Positions 46,626 through 57,058 are shown, counted from the stretch's first letter. The stretch is 64,000 nucleotides of DNA from Halobacillus ihumii (GCF_902726645.1 NZ_CACVAO010000001.1:310001-374000); one strand, 5' to 3'. Program-made: numbers and translations. The notes: generated by a model from the letters alone, not told the origin.

Positions 46626-47682
46626 CGCGCAGACGCGAATGGCCAATTTCCTCCACCACCACTTTTAAACAAGTAAGAACCGGGACTGCTGCGATCATGC
46701 CTGCCACACCAGCAAGCTCACCACCAGCCAGTAATGCTAATATAATTAATAGTGGGTGAATGTGAATACTTCTCCCCATAATGTATGGTGATAACAAGTT
46801 CCCTTCCATAATCTGAATCACAAAAATAGCAATAAGAGCTATAATAAGTGTTTTTACTGAAATCGTTACCGCAACGATTAAAGCTGGAACTGCCCCGAGC
46901 AGTGGCCCAAAATAAGGGATAATATTAGTAATCCCGGCCACCACTCCCAACAAGAGCGGATAAGGCAGTCCGGCCAGCCAAAAACCTACCGTCGCAAAAA
47001 AGCCGACAAATAAACTGATCAGTAATTGCCCTCTAATATAGCCTCCAAGTGAATGACTAAGTCTACCACTGACATGTTGGGCTTCCCCATGCCATTTTTC
47101 CGGAAGAAGACGTAACAAAGAATGAAAAATTAGCGAATGGTCTTTTAAGAAGTAAAACGTCATGACCGGAATTACAGCCAGCAATACAATCAAGTTAAAT
47201 ACCCCGCTTAATGCAGCAGCTGCTGACATCAGCCATTCACTCAGCCATGCCTCAAAGTCAGAAAAACGCTCATCAAGATGCTCATGAATGCCATCTGGAA
47301 AACGTTCTGTTTGGGCATAAAATTCGCTTGTCCAGTTTTGATAGGATTCCATTAGATGCGGAAGCTGCACACTCAATGTTTTCAACTGTTCCAATAGGTG
47401 CGGATAACCACGATAAATGGAAAATCCGGTGACCGAAAAAAAGGCAGCAAAGATAAGCAGGATCGATAAACTTCGTGATAAGCCAAGCTCCTCCAAAAAA
47501 TGTACAACAGGATGAAGTAATAGAGATAACACGATCGCGAGTATAAAGGGTAAAAGAATTCGCAGGATCATAAGCACTACATGGTCATAATAAGGATACA
47601 GCCAAGCTAAAATAAGCATGAAGAGTAACACTACAAAGCATATTACACTGCGGAGTATCCATTTATTGGCTTTCTCGCTCAT
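46615..47682 (-). CDS. yrrI: AI-2E-family membrane transporter YrrI
   Basis: A 355-residue protein with about eight membrane helices of the AI-2E transporter (UPF0118) family. Recognisable parts: LPFILAIVLSLLLHPVVHFLEELG, GYIRGQLLISLFVGFFATVGF, YPLLLGVVAGITNIIPYFGPLLGAVPALIVA and the C-terminal GGELAGVAGMIAAVPVLT. Family members act as Na+/H+ antiporters or small-molecule exporters; the substrate here cannot be told. It is the gene upstream of alaS, as in B. subtilis. Confidence 0.9.
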   Translation of the reverse strand: MSEKANKWILRSVICFVVLLFMLILAWLYPYYDHVVLMILRILLPFILAIVLSLLLHPVVHFLEELGLSRSLSILLIFAAFFSVTGFSIYRGYPHLLEQLKTLSVQLPHLMESYQNWTSEFYAQTERFPDGIHEHLDERFSDFEAWLSEWLMSAAAALSGVFNLIVLLAVIPVMTFYFLKDHSLIFHSLLRLLPEKWHGEAQHVSGRLSHSLGGYIRGQLLISLFVGFFATVGFWLAGLPYPLLLGVVAGITNIIPYFGPLLGAVPALIVAVTISVKTLIIALIAIFVIQIMEGNLLSPYIMGRSIHIHPLLIILALLAGGELAGVAGMIAAVPVLTCLKVVVEEIGHSRLRVDR

Positions 47683-47859
47683 TTATGATCCCGACTGATA
47701 GAAAATATCATTTAAGGAACTTAAACTTCCATCCTCTTCTATTTGGTTAATATTCACCTTTCCATCCTCAATAGACAATTCGATAAAACATGTCCAGCAA
47801 TAATATTGGTCATTGCCTATGCGTCCAAGGTTTCGCCCCTGGCAATTTGGACATTTCAT
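47683..47859 (-). CDS. Small zinc-ribbon protein of unknown function
   Basis: A 58-residue protein. MKCPNCQGRNLGRI and QYYCWTCFIEL give a CPNC/CWTC zinc-ribbon pair separated by about 14 residues; the rest is acidic and hydrophilic. I do not recognise a named family. AAAGGAG lies 8 bases before ATG 47859, and the stop is immediately before yrrI, so it is coupled to it. It occupies the place where B. subtilis has the glutamine transporter genes. Confidence 0.7.
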   Translation of the reverse strand: MKCPNCQGRNLGRIGNDQYYCWTCFIELSIEDGKVNINQIEEDGSLSSLNDIFYQSGS

Positions 47860-47908
47860 AGAACATACTCCTTTTTTTACCAAATAGTATGTCCCTAGTT
47901 ATCTCCCT

Positions 47909-48730
47909 TCATACATGTTGAAGAACGCTGTCTATCCAGCTAATCGATTCAGTTACAAACTGATCGGAAGGCCTGGAATGGGGGGTATGTTCGAATATGA
48001 AATATTTAGCCTGCCCCCGGGCCAGATAATTAATGATCGGCTTAATCCTGAAATACCCTTGAGATTCCTCATAATTAGGATGCGGCGGCACCCAAATATA
48101 CTTTGTTCCTTCTATTAAAATATTATGTAAGTGGACTACTTTAATAAACGGCTCCAACTTCTTGAGATAAATGGGCCATTCTTCCCCAACCGCCAGCAAA
48201 TAGTCGCCAATATCAATACAAAGAGACAAGCTGTAAGTTTCCCAAAGATACTGAGGGAAATCATGAACAACTTTAATATTATGAGGAGACATAGCAGGGC
48301 CAAGTTTAGGCTCACAAACAATGGAGATTTTGTAGTCTTCCTGTAATCTGTTAAGAAAACTCAATCCCTCCTCCACTTTCGCATTTATACCCTGAATGCT
48401 GCTTTCTTTTATGAATGGAAAATGAACGAGTACATAAGCAGCGCCTAACATCGATAATGTCCGTACTTCTTTTTCAAACTGCTGCCTTGCCTGTTCAGGT
48501 TCAAAAGAAATAAAGTCGAGGAGATCATATTTACTCTCTCCGCGTATAAGCGGAGAATGAACCCCATAACGATATCCATTCTTGTTGGCCAGGCGAAGAA
48601 AGTATTCAAAATCTGTATAGCTCGGAAACTCCCCTATTTCTACATGCTTAAACCTTGCATTAAATAGTTGCTGAAATTGATTTGGATCAGACATAATGGT
48701 ACTGCCTGAGAAACCTAATTCATGGACCAT
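47909..48730 (-). CDS. Sugar-phosphate isomerase/AP-endonuclease-like TIM-barrel protein
   Basis: A 273-residue protein with the pattern of xylose-isomerase-like TIM barrels: FKHVEIGEFPSY, YGVHSPLIRGESKYDLL, AAYVLVHFPFIK, KISIVCEPKLGP, LSLCIDIGDYL, FIKVVHLHNI and FIFEHTPH. The acidic and histidine residues at the strand ends (E, H, E, D, H, E) suggest an intact metal site. The substrate is unknown. It lies between recD2 and the zinc-ribbon gene, 14 bases after recD2 in the opposite order of transcription flow (recD2 is downstream). Confidence 0.7.
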   Translation of the reverse strand: MVHELGFSGSTIMSDPNQFQQLFNARFKHVEIGEFPSYTDFEYFLRLANKNGYRYGVHSPLIRGESKYDLLDFISFEPEQARQQFEKEVRTLSMLGAAYVLVHFPFIKESSIQGINAKVEEGLSFLNRLQEDYKISIVCEPKLGPAMSPHNIKVVHDFPQYLWETYSLSLCIDIGDYLLAVGEEWPIYLKKLEPFIKVVHLHNILIEGTKYIWVPPHPNYEESQGYFRIKPIINYLARGQAKYFIFEHTPHSRPSDQFVTESISWIDSVLQHV

Positions 48731-48744
48731 ACGGCCACCCGCCT

Positions 48745-51078
48745 TTACATAAAGTCATATGGAGAAAGCTCTTCTTCGTCCATCACTTCTTCATTCATCT
48801 CCTCGGTCGATTCCTGCTGCAGTTTATCCACTAAATGAGTATATCTTAAGTTCGTATCAGTCGTCTGCACACCTTCTAGAAAGGCATTCGTGTCCCCGCA
48901 TATAATCAGTGAATGCTTCGATCTCGTTATGGCTGTGTACAGCAGGTTTTTTCTTAGCATCCTGCGATAGCTGCGGACAACAGGCAGGATCACAATGGAA
49001 AATTCGCTTCCCTGCGATTTATGAATGGATATGCAATAGGCATGCATAATGTTATTAAGGTTTTTTTTAGGATAGACAACTTCTTTACCATCATAATCGA
49101 CGACAACCTGTTCCACTTGATCCACATTTTCTTCTGCACGGAAAATAGCCACTATCTCTCCTATATCACCATTATAAACACCATCTTCCGGCTGGTTGAC
49201 AAGCTGAATCACCTTGTCGCCTTTACGGTAAATCATATCTTTAAACGTCAGATCTCGCTTTTGGTTGCTTTTTGGATTCACGACTCGCTGGATCTCTTCA
49301 TTTAGTTTATGAATACCCACATCCGTTCGATACATCGGAGCGAGAACTTGCACTTCACGTGACTCTATTCCTTTATCTAACGCCTTTTTAACAATGTTCG
49401 TTACTAAATCTTTCAGCTGATGCTCCCGGGCATTGATAAAATTAAAATCATGCTCCTTTGTCAGCGACTGCCTGTTACATTGATCATTTTTAATCTCGTG
49501 GGCCAGCTGAATAATTTTTGACCCTTCTTTTTGCCTGTACACCTCTGATAATTGTACAGAAGGCAGCTGATTCGACGCTAATAAATCAGCTAACACCTGT
49601 CCAGGACCGACAGATGGCAGCTGGTCCTCATCTCCAACTATCAAGACTTGCATATCTGAGGGAATAGCACGGAACAATTGGTTAGCCAGCCACATATCAA
49701 CCATTGAGAATTCATCAATAATTAATAGTTTCCCTTCAAGCTGGTTGTTTTGATTTTTGTCAAAACTGTCATGACCATCCCAAACGAGCAAACGATGAAT
49801 CGTACTGGCCGGTAAACCGGTCGACTCGGTCATACGCTTAGCGGCACGGCCAGTCGGAGCGGCGAGTATAAAAGGGAAAGGCTCACCTTGATCGTAATCT
49901 ATTTTATCAGTAGATAGGTCATAAAGCGTTGAATACGCTTTAATAATGCCTTTAATCACAGTAGTCTTACCTGTCCCCGGGCCTCCTGTCAGAATCATAA
50001 CTTTTGACTGCAATGCTTTCTCGATCGCAGAAAACTGGTCTTCGCCATAACTAATTGACTCTTCTTCTTCCATATCTCCGACGATCTTCAACAGCTCTGC
50101 CTGTGTATGTTCTGTTTCGAGTTCTTGCTCCATGATCCTTTCAAGCTGGTGGCAGAATCCATTCTCTGCATGAAAGAGGGAAGGCAAGTAAACACGGTCC
50201 TCTTCGATAAAAACATAGCGGTCTTCAGCGAGGCGCATAACTTGTTCTGATAATTGGTCAAAGGTGATTGATTTTTCACCACTGCTGTTATTAAGGAGAG
50301 TTTCCACTTGCGATAAACAGGCTGCTGTCGGAAGATAAACATGTCCAGCCGACAGGCTCTGCTGTAAGATATATAAACAGGCTGCCCGCAGCCTTGTAGG
50401 ATGATCAAACGGCAGTTTCTGTACTTTTGCCATTTCATCTGCACGGTGGAAGCCAAAACCTTCTACTTTGAACACCAGTTGATAAGGATCCTCTTCAATA
50501 ATGGCAAGAGTTTGATCTTTAAACGCTTCATAAATCTTCTGTGAAAGCTTAAGACCGAAACCGTATTGATTCAGATGGATCATTACATGTTCAAATCCCT
50601 GATGTTCTTTTAGCGTATTATATAGGGTTTCACGTTTTTCTTTCGGAAGTTTCGGAACTTTTTTCAAAACGTCTGGATTTTCTAAAATAGTTGAAAGAGC
50701 CTGTTCACCTAGCTTATCTACCACTCGTTCGGCGGTTTTCTTGCCAATACCGTGAAATAGATCACTCGACAAATAGACAACCAACCCATCCTTAGTCTCA
50801 GGAAGTACCCGTTTATAAAATTCGACTTGGTATTGGCGTCCGAACTTTTTATGCTCCTGAAAAACACCATGAAAAACATACGTCTCTCCAATTTCGAGTG
50901 GAGGAAAATGGCCTTTAATCACTACGCTTTTTTCATCGAAGTCTTCGTTCGTTTCCTTTACGATTATAGAGGCTATCGAAAAATGCTCCGACTCCTTATG
51001 AAAAATCATCCGACCCAATTCCCCTTTTATATAAGGGCGTTCTTCACTTGTCTCAGAAAATAGCGTTTGTTCAGCCAT
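48745..51078 (-). CDS. recD2: ATP-dependent DNA helicase RecD2
   Basis: A 777-residue superfamily 1B helicase (YrrC). It has the long N-terminal region of RecD2 proteins with helix-hairpin-helix repeats (LFHGIGKKTAERVVDKLG, LEGFG-like VEGFGFHRADEMAKV). Helicase motifs: GGPGTGKTTVIKG (I), IIDEFSMVDMWLANQL (II), GDEDQLPSVGPGQVLADLL (III), and CISIHKSQGSEFSIVILP plus LLYTAITRSKHSLIICG near the C-terminus. It is a 5'-3' helicase used in repair and fork maintenance where no RecBC partner is needed. Confidence 0.96.
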   Translation of the reverse strand: MAEQTLFSETSEERPYIKGELGRMIFHKESEHFSIASIIVKETNEDFDEKSVVIKGHFPPLEIGETYVFHGVFQEHKKFGRQYQVEFYKRVLPETKDGLVVYLSSDLFHGIGKKTAERVVDKLGEQALSTILENPDVLKKVPKLPKEKRETLYNTLKEHQGFEHVMIHLNQYGFGLKLSQKIYEAFKDQTLAIIEEDPYQLVFKVEGFGFHRADEMAKVQKLPFDHPTRLRAACLYILQQSLSAGHVYLPTAACLSQVETLLNNSSGEKSITFDQLSEQVMRLAEDRYVFIEEDRVYLPSLFHAENGFCHQLERIMEQELETEHTQAELLKIVGDMEEEESISYGEDQFSAIEKALQSKVMILTGGPGTGKTTVIKGIIKAYSTLYDLSTDKIDYDQGEPFPFILAAPTGRAAKRMTESTGLPASTIHRLLVWDGHDSFDKNQNNQLEGKLLIIDEFSMVDMWLANQLFRAIPSDMQVLIVGDEDQLPSVGPGQVLADLLASNQLPSVQLSEVYRQKEGSKIIQLAHEIKNDQCNRQSLTKEHDFNFINAREHQLKDLVTNIVKKALDKGIESREVQVLAPMYRTDVGIHKLNEEIQRVVNPKSNQKRDLTFKDMIYRKGDKVIQLVNQPEDGVYNGDIGEIVAIFRAEENVDQVEQVVVDYDGKEVVYPKKNLNNIMHAYCISIHKSQGSEFSIVILPVVRSYRRMLRKNLLYTAITRSKHSLIICGDTNAFLEGVQTTDTNLRYTHLVDKLQQESTEEMNEEVMDEEELSPYDFM

Positions 51079-51102
51079 GTTGGTTCTCCTTTTACGTAAT
51101 CT

Positions 51103-51759
51103 TCACTTAAGAGCTTGCTCAACTTGTGCCTTAGCATGAGACGCCAGCGCATGCTCCTTATTAATGTCGAGTGCTTTATTGAAGTAGTTAAGAGCTGTTT
51201 CAGCATCCTCCTTATATAAGGCAACGACTCCTAAATTATAGTAAGCATCACTATGTTGATCTTCTAATTGTAGCACACGATTCATCGTCTGTTCAGCGTC
51301 CTCAATTTGTCCATTTTGAGCTAAACAGAGTCCATATTGAAACTGTATATCTACATCATCAGGATTCAACTCTGCCGCCCGCAATAAGTAGGGCAGTGCC
51401 AGTTTGACATACTCCTGATGAATGAACGTCATTCCCATCATGAAATGAACATCAGCTTCGTCTAATCCTTTTTCTATCGCTACTAAATATTGCTTCTGAG
51501 CTTTCGTATAGGATTTTTGTTCATAAAACACATTCCCTAAACCATAATAGGCTGTGCCTGCCTCACTATCAAGCTCAATGGCACGATTAAAAAAGCGTTC
51601 CGCCCGCTCAAATTCATTCAAATGAACAAGCAAGTTACCAAAATTAATATACCCGAGCGGATCTTTCGGGTTTTCATCAATGGCTTCTGTAAATAATTTA
51701 GCTGCTTCTTCTAACTTATGGTTCTGCATGAGTTCAATCGCCCTCGTCATTTTATCCAT
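51103..51759 (-). CDS. yrrB: TPR-repeat protein YrrB
   Basis: A 218-residue protein made almost entirely of about six tetratricopeptide repeats with the W/L-G-Y-A-F-A-P pattern (for example NPKDPLGYINFGNLLVHLNEFERAE, and HSDAYYNLGVVALYKEDAETALNYFNKAL). TPR domains mediate protein-protein contact; the partner is unknown. The order mnmA-yrrB-recD2 is the same as in B. subtilis. Confidence 0.9.
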   Translation of the reverse strand: MDKMTRAIELMQNHKLEEAAKLFTEAIDENPKDPLGYINFGNLLVHLNEFERAERFFNRAIELDSEAGTAYYGLGNVFYEQKSYTKAQKQYLVAIEKGLDEADVHFMMGMTFIHQEYVKLALPYLLRAAELNPDDVDIQFQYGLCLAQNGQIEDAEQTMNRVLQLEDQHSDAYYNLGVVALYKEDAETALNYFNKALDINKEHALASHAKAQVEQALK

Positions 51760-51778
51760 CTGTGATTCCCCTTTTTAT

Positions 51779-51815
51779 AAAAAATAGCCATGTCCGTTTA
51801 ACATTCGGACATGGC
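51779..51815 (-). terminator. Intrinsic terminator of mnmA
   Basis: GCCATGTCCG and CGGACATGGC form a perfect 10-bp stem around a 9-base loop, followed by TATTTTTTA on the minus strand. Confidence 0.9.
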
Positions 51816-51822
51816 CGTATCA

Positions 51823-52941
<1,119 letters not shown>

Positions 52942-52949
52942 TCACCTTC

Positions 52950-54089
52950 CTATTTCAGCCTGTTAATGATTTGGCTGATCCGCTTCGCTGCTTCTTTAAC
53001 ATTTTCTCCATTATTAGCAATCCCAAAGCTAAACCGAACAGAGTTCACCGTTCTTGCATCACCTTTGCCGTACATCGCTGTTAATACATGAGAAGGCTCA
53101 ACTGATCCCGCTGTACAAGCACTACCGCTCGAAGCTGCTATGCCTGACAAATCAAAATTGGTCAGCAATGCTTCAACATTCATGTTTGGAAAACTAATGT
53201 TAACGATCGTTTCAATGGTTTGATTTTCTATTCCATTTATCTGAAAGTCAACAGATTCCTTCGATAATTCCGCTAAAAATAGCTCCTTATAATGACTGTA
53301 CCGCTCTTTTCTATCGAGACGTTCTGTTTCTGTCAGTTCCATTGCTTTTTGAAAGCCGACGATTCCCGGTACATTTTCTGTTCCTGCCCGCCGTTTTCGT
53401 TCCTGTTCTCCGCCATGAGCAAGTGACTGCACAGGTGTTCCTTCACGTATATAAAGAAAACCTACCCCTTTTGGACCGTTAATTTTATGACTTGAGACAG
53501 CTAATAAATCAATAGGCAGCTCAGTTACATTGATGTCCATTAACCCGTAGGCTTGGACGAAATCAGAATGGTAATAAGCCTGGTGCGAAGTGAGCAATTC
53601 CGCAATTGCCTTCATGGGCTGAATCGCTCCAGTCTCATTGTTTACCGTCATAATCGAGACTAGGACCGTGTCTTCTCTTAATGAAGATTCGAGATCTTCT
53701 ATACGAATACGTCCATCTTCATATACAGGTAAATAAGTGATTTCAAAACCATTTTGTTCCAGGTATTGTACTGCATGGAGTGCAGCATGGTGCTCTACCT
53801 GTGTGGTTATCACATGTTTCCCTTTTCCTTGATTAGCCAGGGCCGTTCCGATAATAGCTAAATTATCAGCCTCCGTTCCACCACTCGTAAACACAATCTC
53901 CTTTTCTTTAGCACCAATGCTGCGAGCAGCCGTCCTTCGCGCCTGGTCCAGAACATTTCTCGCTTTACGTCCAAATTGATGCACACTTGAAGGATTGCCA
54001 TAAATCTCTTGGTATACCGGGACCATTGCCTCGATGACCTCGTCATGAACAGGAGTTGTGGCAGCATGATCTAAATAAATAGACTTCAA
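52950..54089 (-). CDS. yrvO: Cysteine desulfurase (IscS/YrvO type)
   Basis: A 379-residue PLP enzyme of the NifS/IscS class. N-terminus YLDHAATTPVHDEVIEAM, PLP-binding lysine in LAVSSHKINGPKGVGFLY, and the catalytic cysteine loop SGIAASSGSACTAGSVEPSHVL. It provides persulfide sulfur to MnmA for tRNA thiolation. The start is TTG 54089, with GGAGG 9 bases upstream. It lies between cymR and mnmA, as in B. subtilis; CymR also controls cysteine supply. Confidence 0.95.
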   Translation of the reverse strand: MKSIYLDHAATTPVHDEVIEAMVPVYQEIYGNPSSVHQFGRKARNVLDQARRTAARSIGAKEKEIVFTSGGTEADNLAIIGTALANQGKGKHVITTQVEHHAALHAVQYLEQNGFEITYLPVYEDGRIRIEDLESSLREDTVLVSIMTVNNETGAIQPMKAIAELLTSHQAYYHSDFVQAYGLMDINVTELPIDLLAVSSHKINGPKGVGFLYIREGTPVQSLAHGGEQERKRRAGTENVPGIVGFQKAMELTETERLDRKERYSHYKELFLAELSKESVDFQINGIENQTIETIVNISFPNMNVEALLTNFDLSGIAASSGSACTAGSVEPSHVLTAMYGKGDARTVNSVRFSFGIANNGENVKEAAKRISQIINRLK

Positions 54090-54107
54090 AACCGAGCACC
54101 TCCCTAT

Positions 54108-54527
54108 CTAAATGTAAAACATATAGGCATCTTGTGTCTGATCATCTACATGATCTTTAAGATCCTCTAATGTTGTTGTATCTAAAACGTCCTTCACCGC
54201 ATCACGAACCCTTTTCCATAGGGCCTGTTTTGCTGGCTCTTCGTCCTCAATTCCTTCAACGGGCGTGATTGGTCCTTCCAATATCCTGATGACGTCCCCT
54301 GCTGTAATTTCATGAGGGGACTTTGTTAACATATAACCGCCGTATGCGCCTCTGACACTCTTTACAAGACCAGCGTTCCGAAGCGGTGCGATTAATTGTT
54401 CTAAATAATGTTCGGACAAATTATTATCCCTCGCTATTTGCTTTAAGGAGATTGGACCTTCACCAAACTTTCTGGCCAACTCGATCATAATCGTCAGTCC
54501 GTAACGTCCCTTCGTAGAGATCTTCAT
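54108..54527 (-). CDS. cymR: Rrf2-family cysteine-metabolism repressor CymR
   Basis: A 139-residue Rrf2-type regulator: MKISTKGRYGLTIMIELARKFG, DNNLSEHYLEQLIAPLRNAGLVKSVRGAYGGY, then the C-terminal helix. It lacks the three cysteines that hold an iron-sulfur cluster in IscR, as expected for CymR, which instead works with CysK. Start 54527 gives the family length, with GAAGGGTG upstream. A consensus promoter and a dyad lie in its leader. Confidence 0.92.
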   Translation of the reverse strand: MKISTKGRYGLTIMIELARKFGEGPISLKQIARDNNLSEHYLEQLIAPLRNAGLVKSVRGAYGGYMLTKSPHEITAGDVIRILEGPITPVEGIEDEEPAKQALWKRVRDAVKDVLDTTTLEDLKDHVDDQTQDAYMFYI

Positions 54528-54547
54528 ATTATTCACCCTTCTTCCTT

Positions 54548-54573
54548 CAATAAGCAAACCTCATCGCTTATTG
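54548..54573 (-). repeat. Dyad in the cymR leader
   Basis: CAATAAGC and GCTTATTG are perfect inverted repeats separated by 10 bases. They lie between the promoter (54587-54615) and the ribosome binding site. It may be an operator or an mRNA hairpin. Confidence 0.55.
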
Positions 54574-54586
54574 CTCGACAAACTTT

Positions 54587-54615
54587 ATTATATAAACACA
54601 TTTAGGTTATAACAA
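54587..54615 (-). promoter_or_regulatory. Sigma-A promoter of cymR
   Basis: TTGTTA (54615-54610), a 17-base spacer and perfect TATAAT (54592-54587) on the minus strand. Confidence 0.75.
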
Positions 54616-55025
54616 TTTAGTATATTTTCTTGCTCTTTAACCCTGGAAGTTGATAATCTTTCGTCCCTAACAGCGAGATTGATTCCCACTTCGGGCAGTC
54701 GCTTTCCGCGGCAAGCGTAGTTTATTTCTGAAGTCGTATGTTAAGCCTAACCTTACCTCAAAAACAAAAAATCTTTAGATATGATGAAACAATTTCAGTA
54801 ACACGATTGATACCAAACGCTATTATAGCATGAATAGCAAGTTTCTTGCATTTTGTTAAGATTAGTCCTACGCTAAAAATTATCAATATAACAGGAAAAT
54901 CCAAGCCGTTGCAGCCACTCGTGACCGAATGTCTGCTCCACCCTCCTTTTATCCCACTGCAATCGTAGATACGCGGAGAAATATAAAGAACGTTCATTAA
55001 ATAGCTGCTTGGACTATTCCTTTAA
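54616..55025. other. Gene-free intergenic stretch between cymR and rarA
   Basis: About 410 bases without a supported gene. A G+C-rich patch at about 54665-54722 (CTTCGGGCAGTCGCTTTCC and flanks) looks like debris of a dispersed repeat. A 79-codon minus-strand ORF (54758-54997) with a hydrophobic middle lacks a ribosome binding site and family similarity. Confidence 0.5.
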
Positions 55026-55039
55026 AGGAGCATAAACTT

Positions 55040-56314
55040 ATGAGCACGAAACCATTAGCTTTTCGCATGCGCCCTTCTGACATTAACCAGATTATCGGCC
55101 AGAAACACTTAGTCGAAAAAGGTAAAACCATTCATCGCATGATTACAGCAAACCGCCTGGCGTCTATGATTCTTTTTGGTCCTCCTGGGACAGGAAAAAC
55201 GTCCATGGCACAAGCACTGGCAAAAAGTTTACATCTACCATATAAAACTCTTAATGCAGTCACAGATAAGAAAAAGGATATGGAAATTGCCGTTGAAGAG
55301 GGAAAAATGCATGGACAAATGGTATTAATTCTTGATGAGGTCCATCGTTTAGACAAAGCTAAACAAGATTTCCTTCTCCCTCACCTTGAAAGTAATATCC
55401 TGACAATGATCGGCTGCACAACGAGCAACCCTTATCATTCTATCAACCCCGCAATTCGAAGCCGATGTCATTTATTTGAATTATACCGGTTAGAACAAGA
55501 AGATATTGTAGAGGCGATCCATCGGGCCCTTGAAGATGATGAAAACGGTCTTGGCGATATGCATATTGAACTGACAGACGAAGCTCTTACCCATTTCGCC
55601 TCTGCCGCCAACGGTGATTTACGAGCGGCTCTAAATGGATTAGAACTTGCTGCCTTCTCCACTCCCGAAGATAAAACCGGGGTAGTTTACATTGATTTAT
55701 CAACAGCCGAAGAGTGTATGCAAAAGAAAAGTTTTTCGCACGATAAAGACGGAGATGCCCATTATGACGTTCTTTCAGCATTTCAAAAGTCTATTCGCGG
55801 AAGCGATGTCAATGCCTCTCTCCATTATTTAGCCCGCTTGATTGAAGCGGGTGACTTAGACAGTATTGGCAGAAGGTTAGTGGTTATAGCTTATGAAGAC
55901 ATAGGCCTTGCCAGCCCTCAGGCTGGACCACGCACCTTAGCTGCCGTAGAAGCCGCTGAGCGGATAGGCTTCCCAGAAGCCCGCATACCACTTGCAGCCG
56001 TGGTGACCGAACTCGCCCTTTCGCCTAAGTCGAATAGTTCTTACCTGGCATTGGATGCTGCCCTGGCAGATATCCGTAAAGGAAAAAGCGGGGATGTTCC
56101 TATTCACCTGAAAGATTCTCATTATAAAGGAGCTGCTAATTTAGGACGAGGAGTGGAGTATCAATATCCGCACAGCTTTGACCACGCCTGGGTTGACCAG
56201 CAGTATCTCCCGGACGCCATTAAAGAACGAACATATTATAAACCGAAGACTACCGGAAAGTTCGAACAGGCACTAAAACAAGTGTACGATAAAATAAATA
56301 AACAAAAATCATAG
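55040..56314 (+). CDS. rarA: Replication-associated recombination protein A (RarA/MgsA)
   Basis: A 424-residue AAA+ ATPase. N-terminus LAFRMRPSDINQIIGQKHLV, Walker A MILFGPPGTGKTSMAQALA, Walker B LILDEVHRLDKAKQDFLLPHLE, sensor 1 IGCTTSNPYHSINPAIRSRC, and the C-terminal tetramer domain (YQYPHSFDHAWVDQQYLPD). It acts at stalled replication forks. It is divergent from cymR, as in B. subtilis yrvN. AAAGGAG precedes ATG 55040. Confidence 0.97.
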   Translation: MSTKPLAFRMRPSDINQIIGQKHLVEKGKTIHRMITANRLASMILFGPPGTGKTSMAQALAKSLHLPYKTLNAVTDKKKDMEIAVEEGKMHGQMVLILDEVHRLDKAKQDFLLPHLESNILTMIGCTTSNPYHSINPAIRSRCHLFELYRLEQEDIVEAIHRALEDDENGLGDMHIELTDEALTHFASAANGDLRAALNGLELAAFSTPEDKTGVVYIDLSTAEECMQKKSFSHDKDGDAHYDVLSAFQKSIRGSDVNASLHYLARLIEAGDLDSIGRRLVVIAYEDIGLASPQAGPRTLAAVEAAERIGFPEARIPLAAVVTELALSPKSNSSYLALDAALADIRKGKSGDVPIHLKDSHYKGAANLGRGVEYQYPHSFDHAWVDQQYLPDAIKERTYYKPKTTGKFEQALKQVYDKINKQKS

Positions 56315-56399
56315 AGAAGTATAATTCTTCCTCCTGTTGGAAACACTACAAATAAATCTGAGAAACTACTTTTCTAATAGAAAAACAGGAGTGATGAAT

Positions 56400-57047
56400 A
56401 TGCCTAAGGTTAGACAAGATGCCTGGTCTCATGAAGATGATCTATTATTAGCTGAAACCGTACTAAGACACATACGAGAAGGCAGCACCCAATTAAGAGC
56501 TTTCGATGAAGTTGGAGATTTGCTTAATCGTACATCAGCCGCTTGTGGCTTTCGCTGGAATGCAGAAGTAAGGCAAAAATATGAACAAGCAGTAGAACTA
56601 GCGAAGAAACAACGTAAGGAGAAGAAACGCAGTGAAGCGAGCATGCCAAACCCGATTGTGGTTAACACGATAGAAGAAGACGATCATGAAGAGGATGAAG
56701 TAAGGCAGGAGGTTCCTGTGTTGACAGATAAAGAAATATCTCCTCAACCTGAAAAGACTTTATCATTATCTCAAATTATTAAGCAGTTAAAGGCCTATCA
56801 AAAAGAGTCTTCCAACCAACAACATTTAAGTCAGAAATATCAGACGCTTGAAAGTGAGAATAAGAAACTTGCATCTATGAATCAACAATTAACCAATCAA
56901 TTGAACTCCATGACGGAGGATTATCAAGCCTTGATTCAAATCATGGATCGTGCTAGAAAAATGGTCATGTTCGATGACCAGGATTATTCTCAAAAACCTC
57001 AATTTCGAATGGAGAAAAACGGAAATCTCGAACACGTTGTACGATGA
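56400..57047 (+). CDS. rsfA: RsfA-family prespore transcription factor
   Basis: A 215-residue protein. N-terminal Myb/SANT-like DNA-binding region VRQDAWSHEDDLLLAETVLRHIREGSTQ followed by SAACGFRWNAEVRQ, the conserved core of the RsfA/YlbO family; then an acidic linker and a Gln/Leu-rich coiled coil (about 135-185). RsfA of B. subtilis modulates forespore sigma-F genes. Start 56400 has GGAG 8 bases upstream. B. subtilis has yrvM (tcdA) here instead. Which RsfA paralogue this is cannot be settled from sequence alone. Confidence 0.85.
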   Translation: MPKVRQDAWSHEDDLLLAETVLRHIREGSTQLRAFDEVGDLLNRTSAACGFRWNAEVRQKYEQAVELAKKQRKEKKRSEASMPNPIVVNTIEEDDHEEDEVRQEVPVLTDKEISPQPEKTLSLSQIIKQLKAYQKESSNQQHLSQKYQTLESENKKLASMNQQLTNQLNSMTEDYQALIQIMDRARKMVMFDDQDYSQKPQFRMEKNGNLEHVVR

Positions 57048-57058
57048 TCTAAACTTAA

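Noticed and set aside
54758..54997. 79-codon minus-strand ORF as a membrane protein gene
   Set aside because: No ribosome binding site, no recognisable family, and it lies in a repeat-containing gap.
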